From assembly GCF_000719115.1 (NCBI RefSeq), contig NZ_JOEA01000009.1:62001-126000 (forward strand): a DNA stretch of 64,000 nucleotides, written 5' to 3'. Each line of letters starts with the position of its first letter. Within the stretch, counting starts at the first letter, position 1. The position numbers were made by a program, and so were the translations under genes. The DNA comes from Lentzea albidocapillata (GTDB lineage Bacteria > Actinomycetota > Actinomycetes > Mycobacteriales > Pseudonocardiaceae). This document shows positions 53,473 through 62,423 of this stretch, one piece after another. The notes under the pieces were generated by a model, which saw nothing but the letters and a program-made list of their open reading frames with translations, searched no databases and was not told the origin of the DNA.

Positions 53473-54978
53473 ATGGAACCCATGCTGTTGTTCGCTCGAA
53501 TATCCGCGGTGGCCGCACTGGTGCTCGGCACCGTGATCGTGAGCCTCGCCCCCGCCAGCGCCGCCGGAGTCACGGCGACGTTCGCCAAGAACGGCTGGGC
53601 CACCGGCTACACCGCGACGGTGACGATCAAGAACGAGACCAGCGCGGCCATCAGTTCCTGGAAGGTCGAGTTCGACTACCCGGCCTCGACCACCGTCGGT
53701 GCCTATTGGGACTCGCTGCTCACCAAGAGCGGCAACCACCACACCTTCGTCAACCGGGAGTACAACGGCTCCGTCGCGCCCGGCGCCAGCGTGACGTTCG
53801 GCTTCAACGCCGCCGGCACCGCCGACCCGTCGAACTGCACGATCAACGGTGCTGCGTGCACCGGTGGCACCGGCCCGACGACCAGCTCGACCACGAGCAC
53901 GACCACGACGACTACAACCACCACAACTACTACGACGACCACGACCGGTCAGCCGCCCACGGGGCAGTTGCCGCGCAAGGTGCTCGTCGGTTACCTGCAC
54001 GCGAGCTTCGCCAACGGCTCCGGCTACATCCGCATGGCCGACGTGCCGGACGAGTGGGACGTCATCAACCTCTCGTTCGCCGAACCCACCAGCGCGACGA
54101 GCGGTGACCTGCGGTTCAGCCAGTGCCCGGTGGCGGAGTGCCCGAACGTCGAGTCCGAGGCCGAGTTCATCGCCGGCATCCGTGCCCAGCAGCAGAAGGG
54201 CAAGAAGGTCAACATCTCCATCGGCGGCCAGAACGGCCAGGTCCGGCTGGAGACCACGGCGGCGCGCGACGCGTTCGTGCGCTCGGTCGGCGCCATCATC
54301 GACAAGTACGGCCTGAACGGGCTCGACGTCGACTTCGAGGGCCACTCGCTGTCGCTGAACCCCGGCGACCTCGACTTCAGGAACCCGACCACGCCCGTGG
54401 TCGTGAACCTGATCTCGGCACTGCGGACGTTGAAGGCCCGCTACGGAGCCAACTTCGTGCTCACGATGGCGCCGGAGACGTTCTTCGTGCAGGTCGGCTA
54501 CCAGTTCTACGGCGGCACGGGCACCGGTGACGCGCGCACGGGCGCGTACCTGCCGGTGATCGAGGCCATGCGCAACGACCTGACGTTGCTGCACGTCCAG
54601 GACTACAACTCCGGACCCGTGATGGGGCTGGACAACCAGTACCACAACATGGGTGGTGCGGACTTCCACGTGGCGATGACCGACATGGTGCTCGCCGGGT
54701 TCCCGGTGCGTGGTGACACGTCGAAGTTCTTCGCGCCGTTGCGCCAGGAACAGGTCGCGATCGGCCTGCCCGCCGCGATGTACGCGGGCAACGGGTTCAC
54801 GTCCGTCGCGGACGTCCACACCGCGTTGGACTGCCTCACCAAGGGAACGCGGTGCGGCAGCTACAAGCCGAAGGGCGTGTACCCGAACCTGCGCGGCCTC
54901 ATGACGTGGTCGATCAACTGGGACAAGTACAACAACTACGAGTTCTCCAAGGCCCACCGGGCCTATCTGCCCCGATGA
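53473..54978 (+). CDS. Secreted CBM2-GH18 chitinase
   Basis: 501 residues. Signal peptide to about residue 31 (ending PASAAG); CBM2 about 32-130; a linker with about 16 consecutive threonines; GH18 barrel from KVLVGYLHASF. The catalytic motif reads NGLDVDFE with the essential Glu; the first Asp of DGxDxDxE is Asn. An in-frame ATG three codons in (MLLFARIS) is an alternative start. Hydrolyses chitin outside the cell. Preceded by a DasR-like operator and followed by a terminator. Confidence 0.9.
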   Translation: MEPMLLFARISAVAALVLGTVIVSLAPASAAGVTATFAKNGWATGYTATVTIKNETSAAISSWKVEFDYPASTTVGAYWDSLLTKSGNHHTFVNREYNGSVAPGASVTFGFNAAGTADPSNCTINGAACTGGTGPTTSSTTSTTTTTTTTTTTTTTTTGQPPTGQLPRKVLVGYLHASFANGSGYIRMADVPDEWDVINLSFAEPTSATSGDLRFSQCPVAECPNVESEAEFIAGIRAQQQKGKKVNISIGGQNGQVRLETTAARDAFVRSVGAIIDKYGLNGLDVDFEGHSLSLNPGDLDFRNPTTPVVVNLISALRTLKARYGANFVLTMAPETFFVQVGYQFYGGTGTGDARTGAYLPVIEAMRNDLTLLHVQDYNSGPVMGLDNQYHNMGGADFHVAMTDMVLAGFPVRGDTSKFFAPLRQEQVAIGLPAAMYAGNGFTSVADVHTALDCLTKGTRCGSYKPKGVYPNLRGLMTWSINWDKYNNYEFSKAHRAYLPR

Positions 54979-54983
54979 CGGTG

Positions 54984-55006
54984 CGGGGGCGGCACCGCCG
55001 CCCCCG
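54984..55006. terminator. Terminator between chitinase and TenA-like gene
   Basis: CGGGGGCGGC (54984-54993) pairs perfectly with GCCGCCCCCG (54997-55006) around ACC. It lies between convergent genes and can serve both. Confidence 0.75.
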
Positions 55007-55012
55007 TCCGCG

Positions 55013-55654
55013 TCAGGCCAGCGTGGACCAGAACTGCAGTTCGTACGCCTGCAGCAGGCGGCCGTAGCGCCACGCGTGCTTCGGCTGCCAGCCCGCGTCG
55101 AGGGAGGCCTGGATCGCGGCGACCGCACGCTCCTCCAGTTGCGGCGCGGGCGTGGCGAAGAAGTCGACGAACGCGCACGCCTCGTCGCTGAACCCGTAGT
55201 GCTCGCGCAGCCCCTTCGCCATCCGCGCGCAGTACCCGCCCCACGCGGTGAAGTTCGCCAGGATCGCGAGGATCACGTCCGTCGGCTCGCCGTTGAGCGC
55301 CATCCACGCCTGGTAGGCGGGGTAGGCCTGGCAGCCGGGGTACGGTTCGTAGTTCTGGAAGTCCTTGGCGGACATGCCCGCCGCCTCGGCCAGCGGCGGC
55401 AACATCGGCAGCACCAGCTCCTCACCGCCCGCGAGCAGCGTGAAGAACGCCCGCGCGTTCGGTTCGCTCGCCTTGGAGGCCAGCGCCAGGAATGTTCGCC
55501 AGTCCGACGACACGATGTGGTTCTCTTCAGCGGCGAACGTCTGGATCACGCCGCGCGGAGCCTGCCCGGTCTCGATCAGTTTCACCACGAGGTTGTCGTG
55601 GTCACCGGGGTGCAGCTCCGTCCGGATGCGCGCGACCAGCTCTTTTGCGTTCAT
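55013..55654 (-). CDS. TenA/PqqC-like (heme-oxygenase fold) protein
   Basis: 213 residues, helical, resembling the TENA/THI-4/PqqC superfamily: FAAEENHIVSSDWRTFLAL and NFTAWGGYCARMAKGL. No clear catalytic cysteine of thiaminase II can be fixed, so activity is open. ATG at 55654. Confidence 0.6.
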   Translation of the reverse strand: MNAKELVARIRTELHPGDHDNLVVKLIETGQAPRGVIQTFAAEENHIVSSDWRTFLALASKASEPNARAFFTLLAGGEELVLPMLPPLAEAAGMSAKDFQNYEPYPGCQAYPAYQAWMALNGEPTDVILAILANFTAWGGYCARMAKGLREHYGFSDEACAFVDFFATPAPQLEERAVAAIQASLDAGWQPKHAWRYGRLLQAYELQFWSTLA

Positions 55655-55723
55655 GGTCCAGATTCTTCCGCACGGGGGAAATCGTTCGCCAGACCGGCGG
55701 CGGATCAGGGACCATCTTCGCTC

Positions 55724-56050
55724 GTGGCTGAACACACCTACCGCGTACTCGTCCGCGGCCGCTTCACCGACCTGACGCCCGACCAGCGCGCGTCGCTGCT
55801 GGGCCGCCTCGAGGGCTTCGACTTCCTGCGCGACGCCGGCTTCAGCGAAGAAGGCGCGCTGACCTACGACGAGAAGCTCGACTTCTTCAGCTACCGCGTG
55901 ATCTTGAGTGCTGCCGAGAAGGCGGACGAGGCGGGACTGCGGCGCGCCTCGACCGCACTCGACGCGCTCGGCGTCGACTTCAAGGGGCTGAAGGCCAAGG
56001 TCACCGACATGGACGAGATGAAGGTCAACCGGCCGAAGCGGCTGGGCTGA
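55724..56050 (+). CDS. DUF6204-like small protein
   Basis: 108 residues from a GTG (VAEHTYRVLVRGRFTDLTPD). An alpha/beta ferredoxin-like pattern with LTYDEKLDFFSYRV in the middle. Family recalled as DUF6204; function unknown. The start is preceded by no ribosome binding site. Confidence 0.65.
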   Translation: MAEHTYRVLVRGRFTDLTPDQRASLLGRLEGFDFLRDAGFSEEGALTYDEKLDFFSYRVILSAAEKADEAGLRRASTALDALGVDFKGLKAKVTDMDEMKVNRPKRLG

Positions 56051-56051
56051 T

Positions 56052-56087
56052 CCGAAGCCCCGCGCTCCGGGGAGTGCGGGGCTTCGG
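56052..56087. terminator. Bidirectional terminator
   Basis: CCGAAGCCCCGC (56052-56063) pairs with GCGGGGCTTCGG (56076-56087), 12-nt loop, between convergent genes. Confidence 0.75.
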
Positions 56088-56099
56088 GTCAGTGCGTCA

Positions 56100-58229
56100 T
56101 CACGGGTAGTTCGCGAGGTACGCCTCGGTGGAACCGGCCGTCACCCGGCCGCCCGAGTTGTTGACGATCCGTTCGATGGTTCCCTTGCCGCCCAACGAGA
56201 TCGTCACCATGCTGTGCAGCTTGACGCCCGGGGTATTCGGCACCTCGAACGCCCGGTCGGCCACCACGCTCGGGTTGGCGTTGGCGAAGATGTAGCTGCC
56301 CATGCCCCACGCCTCGTGCGTCGTGACGTTGTTGGAGACCTTGTACGCCGCATAGCCGCGGGTCGAGCCGTTCATCCACGCCGCCTGGTTGGGCACCTCG
56401 TACGGCATTTCGTTCTGGTAGAAGTACGTCCGGCCGCCCTGGCCGTTCCAGATGGTCTGGTACTTCTGGTAGTGCTCGACGAACAGGCCGTACATCGTCA
56501 CGTTGTTGCCGTTGACGATCAGGCCCGTGTCGGCCGTGTTGAGGTCCCAGCCGACGCCGATGGAGTGGTCACCACGCCACAGCCACAGGTGGTCGCCGAT
56601 CACGTTGTGGCTGTTGACCACCACCGAGGTCGTGGCCCGCCCGACGGCCGAACCGCCGATGCGTACATACACGTCGTGCAACGACGTCGGGTTGGCGGAG
56701 TGGTTGGCGTTGCTGCCCGGCGCGCCGACCTGCATCAGCAGCGGCGAGTTGGTCGGGGCCGCGTCGATGAGGATGCCGGCGATCTTCACACCGTCCACAT
56801 CGGCCACGTCGAGCGCCATGGTTCCGTTGGCAGGCATGACGGTCGCGAGACCGAGGCCCATCACGACGGTGTCGGGGCGGGTGACGCGGATCGGCTCCGA
56901 GACCCGGTGGATGCCCGGCGTGAGCAGCAGGTGCTTGCCGGCCGCGAGCTGCGCGTTGATCGTCGCCGCGGAGGTGCCCGGCTTCGCGATGTAGAACTGC
57001 GACAGCGGGATGTTCGTGCCCTGCTGGTTGCCCGAGGCCCAGGTGGTGCCGCTGGTGTTCGAGCGCAGCGCCGGGACGAACACGTTGTAGCTGCCGCCGC
57101 CGTCGACGTTCAGGAACGGCTTCTCCCGCACGACCGGGGTCTGCGCGACGTTCGTGTACGGCGGTTCCGGGAACGAGGTCTGCGGTGCGTTGCGCGCGCC
57201 GACGAACACCATGTTCCAGTTCTCGCCGGTCCACGAGCCCCACTCGGTGTTGCGCGACAGCCACTGCTGCTGCGAACCGGAGCGGACCTGGCCCGTGACC
57301 ACGGAGTCGGCGAGGAAACCGCCGCTGGACCAGCCGTTGTCGTCGAGCTGCATGTTGCCGTAGGTCTTCGTGCGGCGCATCGCGGACGCCTGCGACACGG
57401 CCCAGGTGTTGGTGCCCGAAGGCGGCCGGATCGCGAGGTTCTCCGCGCCACGCCAGAAGTTGTGCGTCGCGTTGCCCTGGAACCAGTCGGCCTCGACGTG
57501 CACCTGACCGTTGATCGTCACGCCGTCCGGCAGCATGCCCAGGCCGAGGACCTGGGTGAAGAAGCCGATGTTGACGTCGACGTTGTAGTTGCCGGGCTTG
57601 AACATGATCGCGTACCGGCGCGCGTCGTACTGACCCTCTTCCTGCTGGCGGAAGATGTCGTCGAGCCGCGCCTGGATGGTGGCCGCGGGCATCGACGGGT
57701 CGAAGACGAGCACGTTCGGGCCGAAGTCCGGCTGGCCCGGCTGCTGCGTGCCGCCGGTGAGGCGGAAGAGCTGTGCGTTGGTCCCGTTGCAGGTGTACTG
57801 GACCAGCTGGACGTCACCGGTGGACGCACCGGGCACGTCGAGGCACTTGGCGCTGTTGCGGTTCACGAACCGGTAGGTGTCCGTGCCGATCTGTTCGGGG
57901 CGCCATTGCTGGTTGTTCGCGTTGAACGACTGCCACATGTGGACAGCCGCGTTGTCCGCGACCGAGACGTTCGAGACGTCCCAGACCTGGCCCTGTCCGA
58001 CGGTGAAGTAACCGTCGCTGGTGGGCGTGAAGGTCCAGGTCTGTCCCGAGCATCCTTGTTGGCGGAGCTGTGCGCCGTTGGCCGTTCCCAGCGACTCCAC
58101 GCACTTTCCGCTGCCGACGTTCGTCACTTGATAGGCGGTTCCGGGCACCACGTCGGCCTGCGCCGCGACCGTCCACACAGGAACGATCGCCGCTGCTGCC
58201 AACGCTGCCACCAGCAGGGGGGTTCTCAC
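56100..58229 (-). CDS. Secreted ricin-B lectin/right-handed beta-helix protein
   Basis: 709 residues from the GTG that begins the signal peptide (MRTPLLVAALAAAAIVPVWT). A ricin-type lectin domain about 28-155 has two QxW-like repeats (GQTWTF, NQQWRP). A long parallel beta-helix of the GH55/pectate-lyase-3 type follows. Often labelled adenylyl cyclase in databases, without support here. The open frame continues upstream to an ATG at 58316, but that would bury the signal peptide. Probably acts on a glucan or other polysaccharide. Confidence 0.75.
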   Translation of the reverse strand: MRTPLLVAALAAAAIVPVWTVAAQADVVPGTAYQVTNVGSGKCVESLGTANGAQLRQQGCSGQTWTFTPTSDGYFTVGQGQVWDVSNVSVADNAAVHMWQSFNANNQQWRPEQIGTDTYRFVNRNSAKCLDVPGASTGDVQLVQYTCNGTNAQLFRLTGGTQQPGQPDFGPNVLVFDPSMPAATIQARLDDIFRQQEEGQYDARRYAIMFKPGNYNVDVNIGFFTQVLGLGMLPDGVTINGQVHVEADWFQGNATHNFWRGAENLAIRPPSGTNTWAVSQASAMRRTKTYGNMQLDDNGWSSGGFLADSVVTGQVRSGSQQQWLSRNTEWGSWTGENWNMVFVGARNAPQTSFPEPPYTNVAQTPVVREKPFLNVDGGGSYNVFVPALRSNTSGTTWASGNQQGTNIPLSQFYIAKPGTSAATINAQLAAGKHLLLTPGIHRVSEPIRVTRPDTVVMGLGLATVMPANGTMALDVADVDGVKIAGILIDAAPTNSPLLMQVGAPGSNANHSANPTSLHDVYVRIGGSAVGRATTSVVVNSHNVIGDHLWLWRGDHSIGVGWDLNTADTGLIVNGNNVTMYGLFVEHYQKYQTIWNGQGGRTYFYQNEMPYEVPNQAAWMNGSTRGYAAYKVSNNVTTHEAWGMGSYIFANANPSVVADRAFEVPNTPGVKLHSMVTISLGGKGTIERIVNNSGGRVTAGSTEAYLANYP

Positions 58230-58296
58230 GGCCCCAGGGTGGGGCGATTCGTTGCGACCGTCAACGAACTTACCTGTTTCCGGTCCCGTTCCGGTA

Positions 58297-58316
58297 TTGA
58301 CAGTCCATTTTGTCAA
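58297..58316. promoter_or_regulatory. Inverted repeat at divergent promoter
   Basis: TTGACA (58297-58302) and TGTCAA (58311-58316) flank 8 bases, directly at the start of the winged-helix regulator gene; the left arm is also a perfect -35-like hexamer. Possible autoregulatory operator. Confidence 0.4.
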
Positions 58317-58831
58317 ATGACAGTGTGCTGGGCGTGGAACTGTCGCCGTTGCGTCTGTCGTTGCTGGAGCTGCTGAAGTCGCCCGCCTCGGCGACGCAGC
58401 TCGCGGCGGCTCTCGAGCTGCCCCGGCAGCGGGTCAACTACCACGTGCGAGCCCTGGAGCAGGCGGGACTCGTCGAGCTGGTGGAGGAACGCCAGCGGCG
58501 CGGCTGCGTGGAACGCGTCCTGCGGGCGAAGCCGGGTCGCGAGATCGCGGCCGGCGTCCACGACCAGTTCGCCGCAACGCATCTGGTGTCGGTCGCCGAG
58601 GACACGGCGCGCGACGTCGAGCGGATGTCCGGCGCGGCGGCCGACGCGGGAAAGCGCTTGCTCACCTTCACCGTGGAGACGACGGTCCGCTTCGGTGCGC
58701 CCGGCGACGTCCACGAGTTCACCAGCGATCTGGCCGAAGCGGTGCGGCAGGTCGCGTTGAAGTACGACACCGATTCAGGCCGCCCGTACCGGGTGGTCGC
58801 CATGGGCCATCCCGGAGTAGCAGATGAGTGA
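58310..58831 (+). CDS. ArsR-type winged-helix regulator
   Basis: 173 residues from TTG at 58310; a GTG at 58325 (VLGVELSPLR) is an equally likely start. The HTH is SATQLAAALELPRQRVNYHV. It overlaps the SRPBCC gene by 8 bases, the usual pairing of ArsR regulators with SRPBCC/AHSA1 proteins. Ligand unknown. Confidence 0.82.
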   Translation: MSNDSVLGVELSPLRLSLLELLKSPASATQLAAALELPRQRVNYHVRALEQAGLVELVEERQRRGCVERVLRAKPGREIAAGVHDQFAATHLVSVAEDTARDVERMSGAAADAGKRLLTFTVETTVRFGAPGDVHEFTSDLAEAVRQVALKYDTDSGRPYRVVAMGHPGVADE

Positions 58832-59405
58832 CGAGGGCATCCAGATCGAGATCACCGTGGCCGCGCCGGTCGAGGAGGTGTGGCAGTCGTTCCGGGACAG
58901 GGAGAAGCTGCGCCACTGGCACGGCTGGGACCTCCCGGACCTCGACGCCGAGATCGACAACATCTACTTCGAGAACGCCGAGGAGGGCGACGGCGCCACG
59001 CTGATCGTCCAGGGGCACGACACCTTCGTGCTCACCCCGGTCGCCGAAGGCACCCGAGTCGTGCTCACCCGCGCGCCCGTGGGCACCTCGCCCGAGTGGG
59101 ATGCCTACTACGACGAGATCACCGAAGGCTGGATCACGTTCCTGCACCAGCTGAAGTTCGCGCACGAGTACCACCCGGGGGAGAAGCGCCGGACGCTGTT
59201 CTGGCCGTCCGAGGTCGATCTCGGCGTGAGCGGCAAGCCGTTCTTCGAGTCGGCGCACCAGCGCGGTGTGGTGGTCGAGGAGTTCGGTCCGGGGTTGGTG
59301 GTCACCAGCGCGCAGATGACCGTCGTGACGACCTACGGGTTCTCCGACGACCGACTGGAGGCGCTGCGTCAGAGGGGGCCCGCCGACGTGGCCGACCCGA
59401 AGTAG
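58824..59405 (+). CDS. SRPBCC/AHSA1-domain protein
   Basis: 193 residues with a START-like hydrophobic-pocket fold: ITVAAPVEEVWQSFRDREKL at the N-terminus and LTEGWITFLHQLK-like helix (EITEGWITFLHQLK). Co-transcribed with the regulator. Its last 37 bases overlap the convergent alditol oxidase gene. Confidence 0.82.
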   Translation: MSDEGIQIEITVAAPVEEVWQSFRDREKLRHWHGWDLPDLDAEIDNIYFENAEEGDGATLIVQGHDTFVLTPVAEGTRVVLTRAPVGTSPEWDAYYDEITEGWITFLHQLKFAHEYHPGEKRRTLFWPSEVDLGVSGKPFFESAHQRGVVVEEFGPGLVVTSAQMTVVTTYGFSDDRLEALRQRGPADVADPK

Positions 59406-60586
59406 CGGGTCAGGAACTCGTTGCGGAAGACGCCTTTCGGGTCGTGCTCGCGCAGCAACGCCCGGAAGGCGTCCCACTGCGGGTAGCGGGCCGCCAGCAG
59501 GGCGGGCGGCACGGTGAAGAGCTTGCCCCAGTGCGGCCGCGGCGCGATCGCCTCCTCCAGGCGGGGCAGGAGCCTGAGTACGGCCGGGGTGTCCGGCACC
59601 CAGGTGAAGTGGATCGCGATGCTGTCGCGGTCGAAGGCGGGGCTGAGCCACTGCGGTTCGGCGTCGATCGTGCGGATCTCGCAGGCCTGCACCAGTGGCG
59701 AGATCACCGTCGACATCTCGGCCAGCGCCCGCAACGCCGTCACCGCGCGGGTCCGGGGCACGAAGTACTCGCTCTGCAGCTCCTCGCCGACGGACGGGGT
59801 GAACTCGGCGCGGAAGTGGGGCAGCCGCTCGTGCCACGGGCCGGGCACGCCGCCCTGCAGCGTGCAGCGGGAGGCGGGCTGGCCGGACACGGGGTGAGCC
59901 GGAGCGGAGGCAGGCCGTCCCGGGAAGGCGAACTCCTCGTCGCCCACGCGGTGCTTCGCCCACAGCGTCGCACCGCCCTGCCAGTCGACGAACGCGCTCA
60001 CGCTGTACGCGCCGTCGAAGATCTGCTCCAGCCGGACGAGCAGCGTCGTCCAGGCGACCTCCTCGTAGACCGTCTGTGCGACCTGGAACGACGGCACGAC
60101 GTCGAGCGTCACGGTGGTGATGACGCCGAGGCCGCCCATCGACACGGGCGCGCCCGCGGAGGTCAGCTCGACGACCGAGCCGTCACCGCGCATGACCTCA
60201 ATGGATCGCACAGCGCCGGCCAGCGACCGGGACCCGGAGCCGTGGGTGGCGGTGGTGATCGCACCGGCCACGGTGATGTGCGGCAGCGACGGCAACGTGT
60301 GCAGGGCGAGGCCTGCCGCCTCCAGCCGGACGGCCAGCGATGCGAGCGTCATGCCCGCGCTCACCCGGACCGTGTGGCCGGACACCTCGAAGACCTCGGG
60401 CATGGCCGCCAGCGACACCAGCGTGCCGGTCGTGTCGGCGATCGTGCTGAACGAGTGTCCTGAGCCGACGACGTGCACGGCCGATGAGCCGCGCACGAGC
60501 GCACGCAGGTCTTCGGCCGAGGCTGGGGCTACGGCCTCAGCCGAGGTGAAGGTGACGTTGCCCGCCCAGTTGGTCCTCATATGCAT
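59369..60586 (-). CDS. Alditol oxidase (VAO-type flavoprotein)
   Basis: 405 residues resembling AldO of Streptomyces coelicolor along the whole length. The N-terminus RTNWAGNVTFT is typical. GSGHSF holds the His expected to bind FAD covalently. GVPGPWHERLPHFRAEFTP and QTCEIRT-like QACEIRTIDAEPQWLSP are family blocks. Oxidises xylitol, sorbitol or similar polyols with O2. ATG at 60586 or 60580; a TAACGT box before the second suggests a leaderless message. Confidence 0.85.
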   Translation of the reverse strand: MHMRTNWAGNVTFTSAEAVAPASAEDLRALVRGSSAVHVVGSGHSFSTIADTTGTLVSLAAMPEVFEVSGHTVRVSAGMTLASLAVRLEAAGLALHTLPSLPHITVAGAITTATHGSGSRSLAGAVRSIEVMRGDGSVVELTSAGAPVSMGGLGVITTVTLDVVPSFQVAQTVYEEVAWTTLLVRLEQIFDGAYSVSAFVDWQGGATLWAKHRVGDEEFAFPGRPASAPAHPVSGQPASRCTLQGGVPGPWHERLPHFRAEFTPSVGEELQSEYFVPRTRAVTALRALAEMSTVISPLVQACEIRTIDAEPQWLSPAFDRDSIAIHFTWVPDTPAVLRLLPRLEEAIAPRPHWGKLFTVPPALLAARYPQWDAFRALLREHDPKGVFRNEFLTRYFGSATSAGPL

Positions 60587-60676
60587 ACGTTAGGCGCCAA
60601 AGCGCGGTGAGTCACTCTCACTATTGCTTCAGTGTTGACCAAAATTAAGTTGCCCGCGGTGGCAGGGTGGATCTAC

Positions 60677-61651
60677 GTGGACACCGACGTACAACGGCTT
60701 CGACAGATGTCCGGGCTGATCACGCCGATGGCGCTCCGGGTCGCCGTGACCCTCGGACTGCCGGACCGCCTGCGCGACAACCCCGTGACCGCCCGCGAAC
60801 TCGCACCCGAACTCGAGGCCGACCCGCTCGCACTCGACCTGCTCCTGGCCCACCTGACGACCCTCGGGGTGGTCGAGCGAACAGACGCCGGCTACCGCAC
60901 CACCGGGTTCGGCGCGCTGCTCGGCGCCGGTGCGGGCAACGGCCTGAACAACCTGCTGCACCACGACTCCGCCGCCGGGCGCGCCGATCTGGCGTTCGTC
61001 GACCTGATCCACAGCGTCCGCACCGGCGAACCGGCCTACCCGCTGCGCCACGGCCAGGACTTCTGGGCCGACCTGGCCGCGCAGCCGCACCTGCGCGAGG
61101 CCTTCGACCGGCAGATGAACGACCGCATGCGCGACTGGATCCCGCAGGTCGTCGCGAACTACGACTGGCCGCGGTTCGGCACGCTCGTCGACGTCGGTGG
61201 CGGGCACGGGACGCTGCTCGCCGCGATCCTCGCCGCGCACCCGGCGATGCGCGGCCACCTGGTCGACCTGGAGGAGACCGCTGCGGGCGCGCGGGAGTTG
61301 TTCCGCGAACACGGCCTCGGTGAACGCGCGGAGGTGACCGGGGGCAGCTTCTTCGACCCGTTGCCGGCCGGGGCCGACGCCTACCTGCTGTTCGACATCC
61401 TGCACGACTGGGACGACGAACAGGCGCACCGGATCCTGGCGCGGTGCGCCGAGGCGGCGCCGGACGGCCGGATCCTGGTCGTGGAGTCCCTCGGGGAGAG
61501 CACGGAGTTCGACCTCGTCATGCTCGTGCATTTCGGCGGGCGGGACCGAGGGCTCCACGACTTCGAGAGGCTGGCGTCCGCGCACGGGCTCACCCTGGAG
61601 TCCGTGACCCAGGTGACCGGCGGGCGCACCTTGCTGGAGTTCACTCGTTGA
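60677..61651 (+). CDS. O-methyltransferase, family 2
   Basis: 324 residues from a GTG (VDTDVQRLRQMSGLITPM). The N-terminal dimerisation domain is followed by the SAM motif TLVDVGGGHGTLLAAIL and the late motif ILHDWDDEQAH. It is about 45 kb from the indolocarbazole cluster, so participation there is unlikely. It converges on the SIP gene with an 11-base overlap. A TTG at 60632 is an alternative start. Confidence 0.8.
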   Translation: MDTDVQRLRQMSGLITPMALRVAVTLGLPDRLRDNPVTARELAPELEADPLALDLLLAHLTTLGVVERTDAGYRTTGFGALLGAGAGNGLNNLLHHDSAAGRADLAFVDLIHSVRTGEPAYPLRHGQDFWADLAAQPHLREAFDRQMNDRMRDWIPQVVANYDWPRFGTLVDVGGGHGTLLAAILAAHPAMRGHLVDLEETAAGARELFREHGLGERAEVTGGSFFDPLPAGADAYLLFDILHDWDDEQAHRILARCAEAAPDGRILVVESLGESTEFDLVMLVHFGGRDRGLHDFERLASAHGLTLESVTQVTGGRTLLEFTR

Positions 61652-62423
61652 GCGTGGCGATCCTTTCCTGGGCCTCGGCGAGGTCGTCGGAGGTCGGGGC
61701 GTCGTCCTGGGTGAGCGTGCGCCGCCAGTAACCGGCGAACTCGATGTCCTTCTTGGACACACCCAGGCCGACGAAGTGCCTGCGCAGCGCCCGTACCGTG
61801 GAGGCCTCGCCGGCGAGCCACACCCACGCTGGCGGTGCGATGGCGGCCGCCGTCACCACCGAGACCAGGTCCTCCCCGGCACTGCGGTGCACCCACCGCA
61901 CGCCGGGGACGTCCTGTTCCTCCAGCGGATCAGCGACCTCGACGAACACGAGCCGTTGCTGTGCCTCCGGTAGCAGTTCGAGCAGTGAGGCGATCGCGGG
62001 CAGCGCCGTCTCGTCACCCGCGAACACCACCAGGTCCGCGGTGCCGAGCGGGCGGGCGTAGTCGCGGGAGGGCCCGAAGCGCCCGATGACGTCACCGATC
62101 TGGGCTCTCGCGGCCCAGTCCGACGCCGGGCCGGTGTCGCCGTGCAGCACGAAGTCGACGGTCAGCACGCCGTCGCTCAGCGACCGGACGGTGAAGCTGC
62201 GCATCCACGGCCGTTCGGGCTCCGGCACGGCCAGGTAGGCCTGGTACCAGGTGCCGACGTCGGGAGCGCCGGACACGTGCGCGGACCCGCCGGGCCGGGG
62301 GAAGAGCAGCTTGAGTTGCTGGTCCGGCCAGGTTTCGAGCGCGTCGAGTCCGGGACCGCTGAACGTCACGCGGGTCATGCGCGGCGTCAGCGGTACGACG
62401 GAGGTCACCGTCAGCAGGCTCAC
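61641..62423 (-). CDS. Siderophore-interacting protein (FAD ferric reductase)
   Basis: 260 residues. FAD-binding RSFTVRS, then LVVFAGDETALPAI and the C-terminal NAD(P)H site WVWLAGEASTVRALRRHF. Family members release iron by reducing ferric siderophores. GTG start overlapping the UvrA-like stop by 4 bases. No siderophore genes are visible nearby. Confidence 0.88.
   Translation of the reverse strand: MSLLTVTSVVPLTPRMTRVTFSGPGLDALETWPDQQLKLLFPRPGGSAHVSGAPDVGTWYQAYLAVPEPERPWMRSFTVRSLSDGVLTVDFVLHGDTGPASDWAARAQIGDVIGRFGPSRDYARPLGTADLVVFAGDETALPAIASLLELLPEAQQRLVFVEVADPLEEQDVPGVRWVHRSAGEDLVSVVTAAAIAPPAWVWLAGEASTVRALRRHFVGLGVSKKDIEFAGYWRRTLTQDDAPTSDDLAEAQERIATLNE

Noticed and set aside
53880..53948. 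ACN-rich simple repeat as a possible repeat array
   Set aside because: It encodes the polythreonine linker of the chitinase; ordinary for CBM-linked enzymes.
60677..61651. Methyltransferase as part of the indolocarbazole cluster
   Set aside because: About 40 kb of unrelated genes separate it; no shared promoter motif seen.
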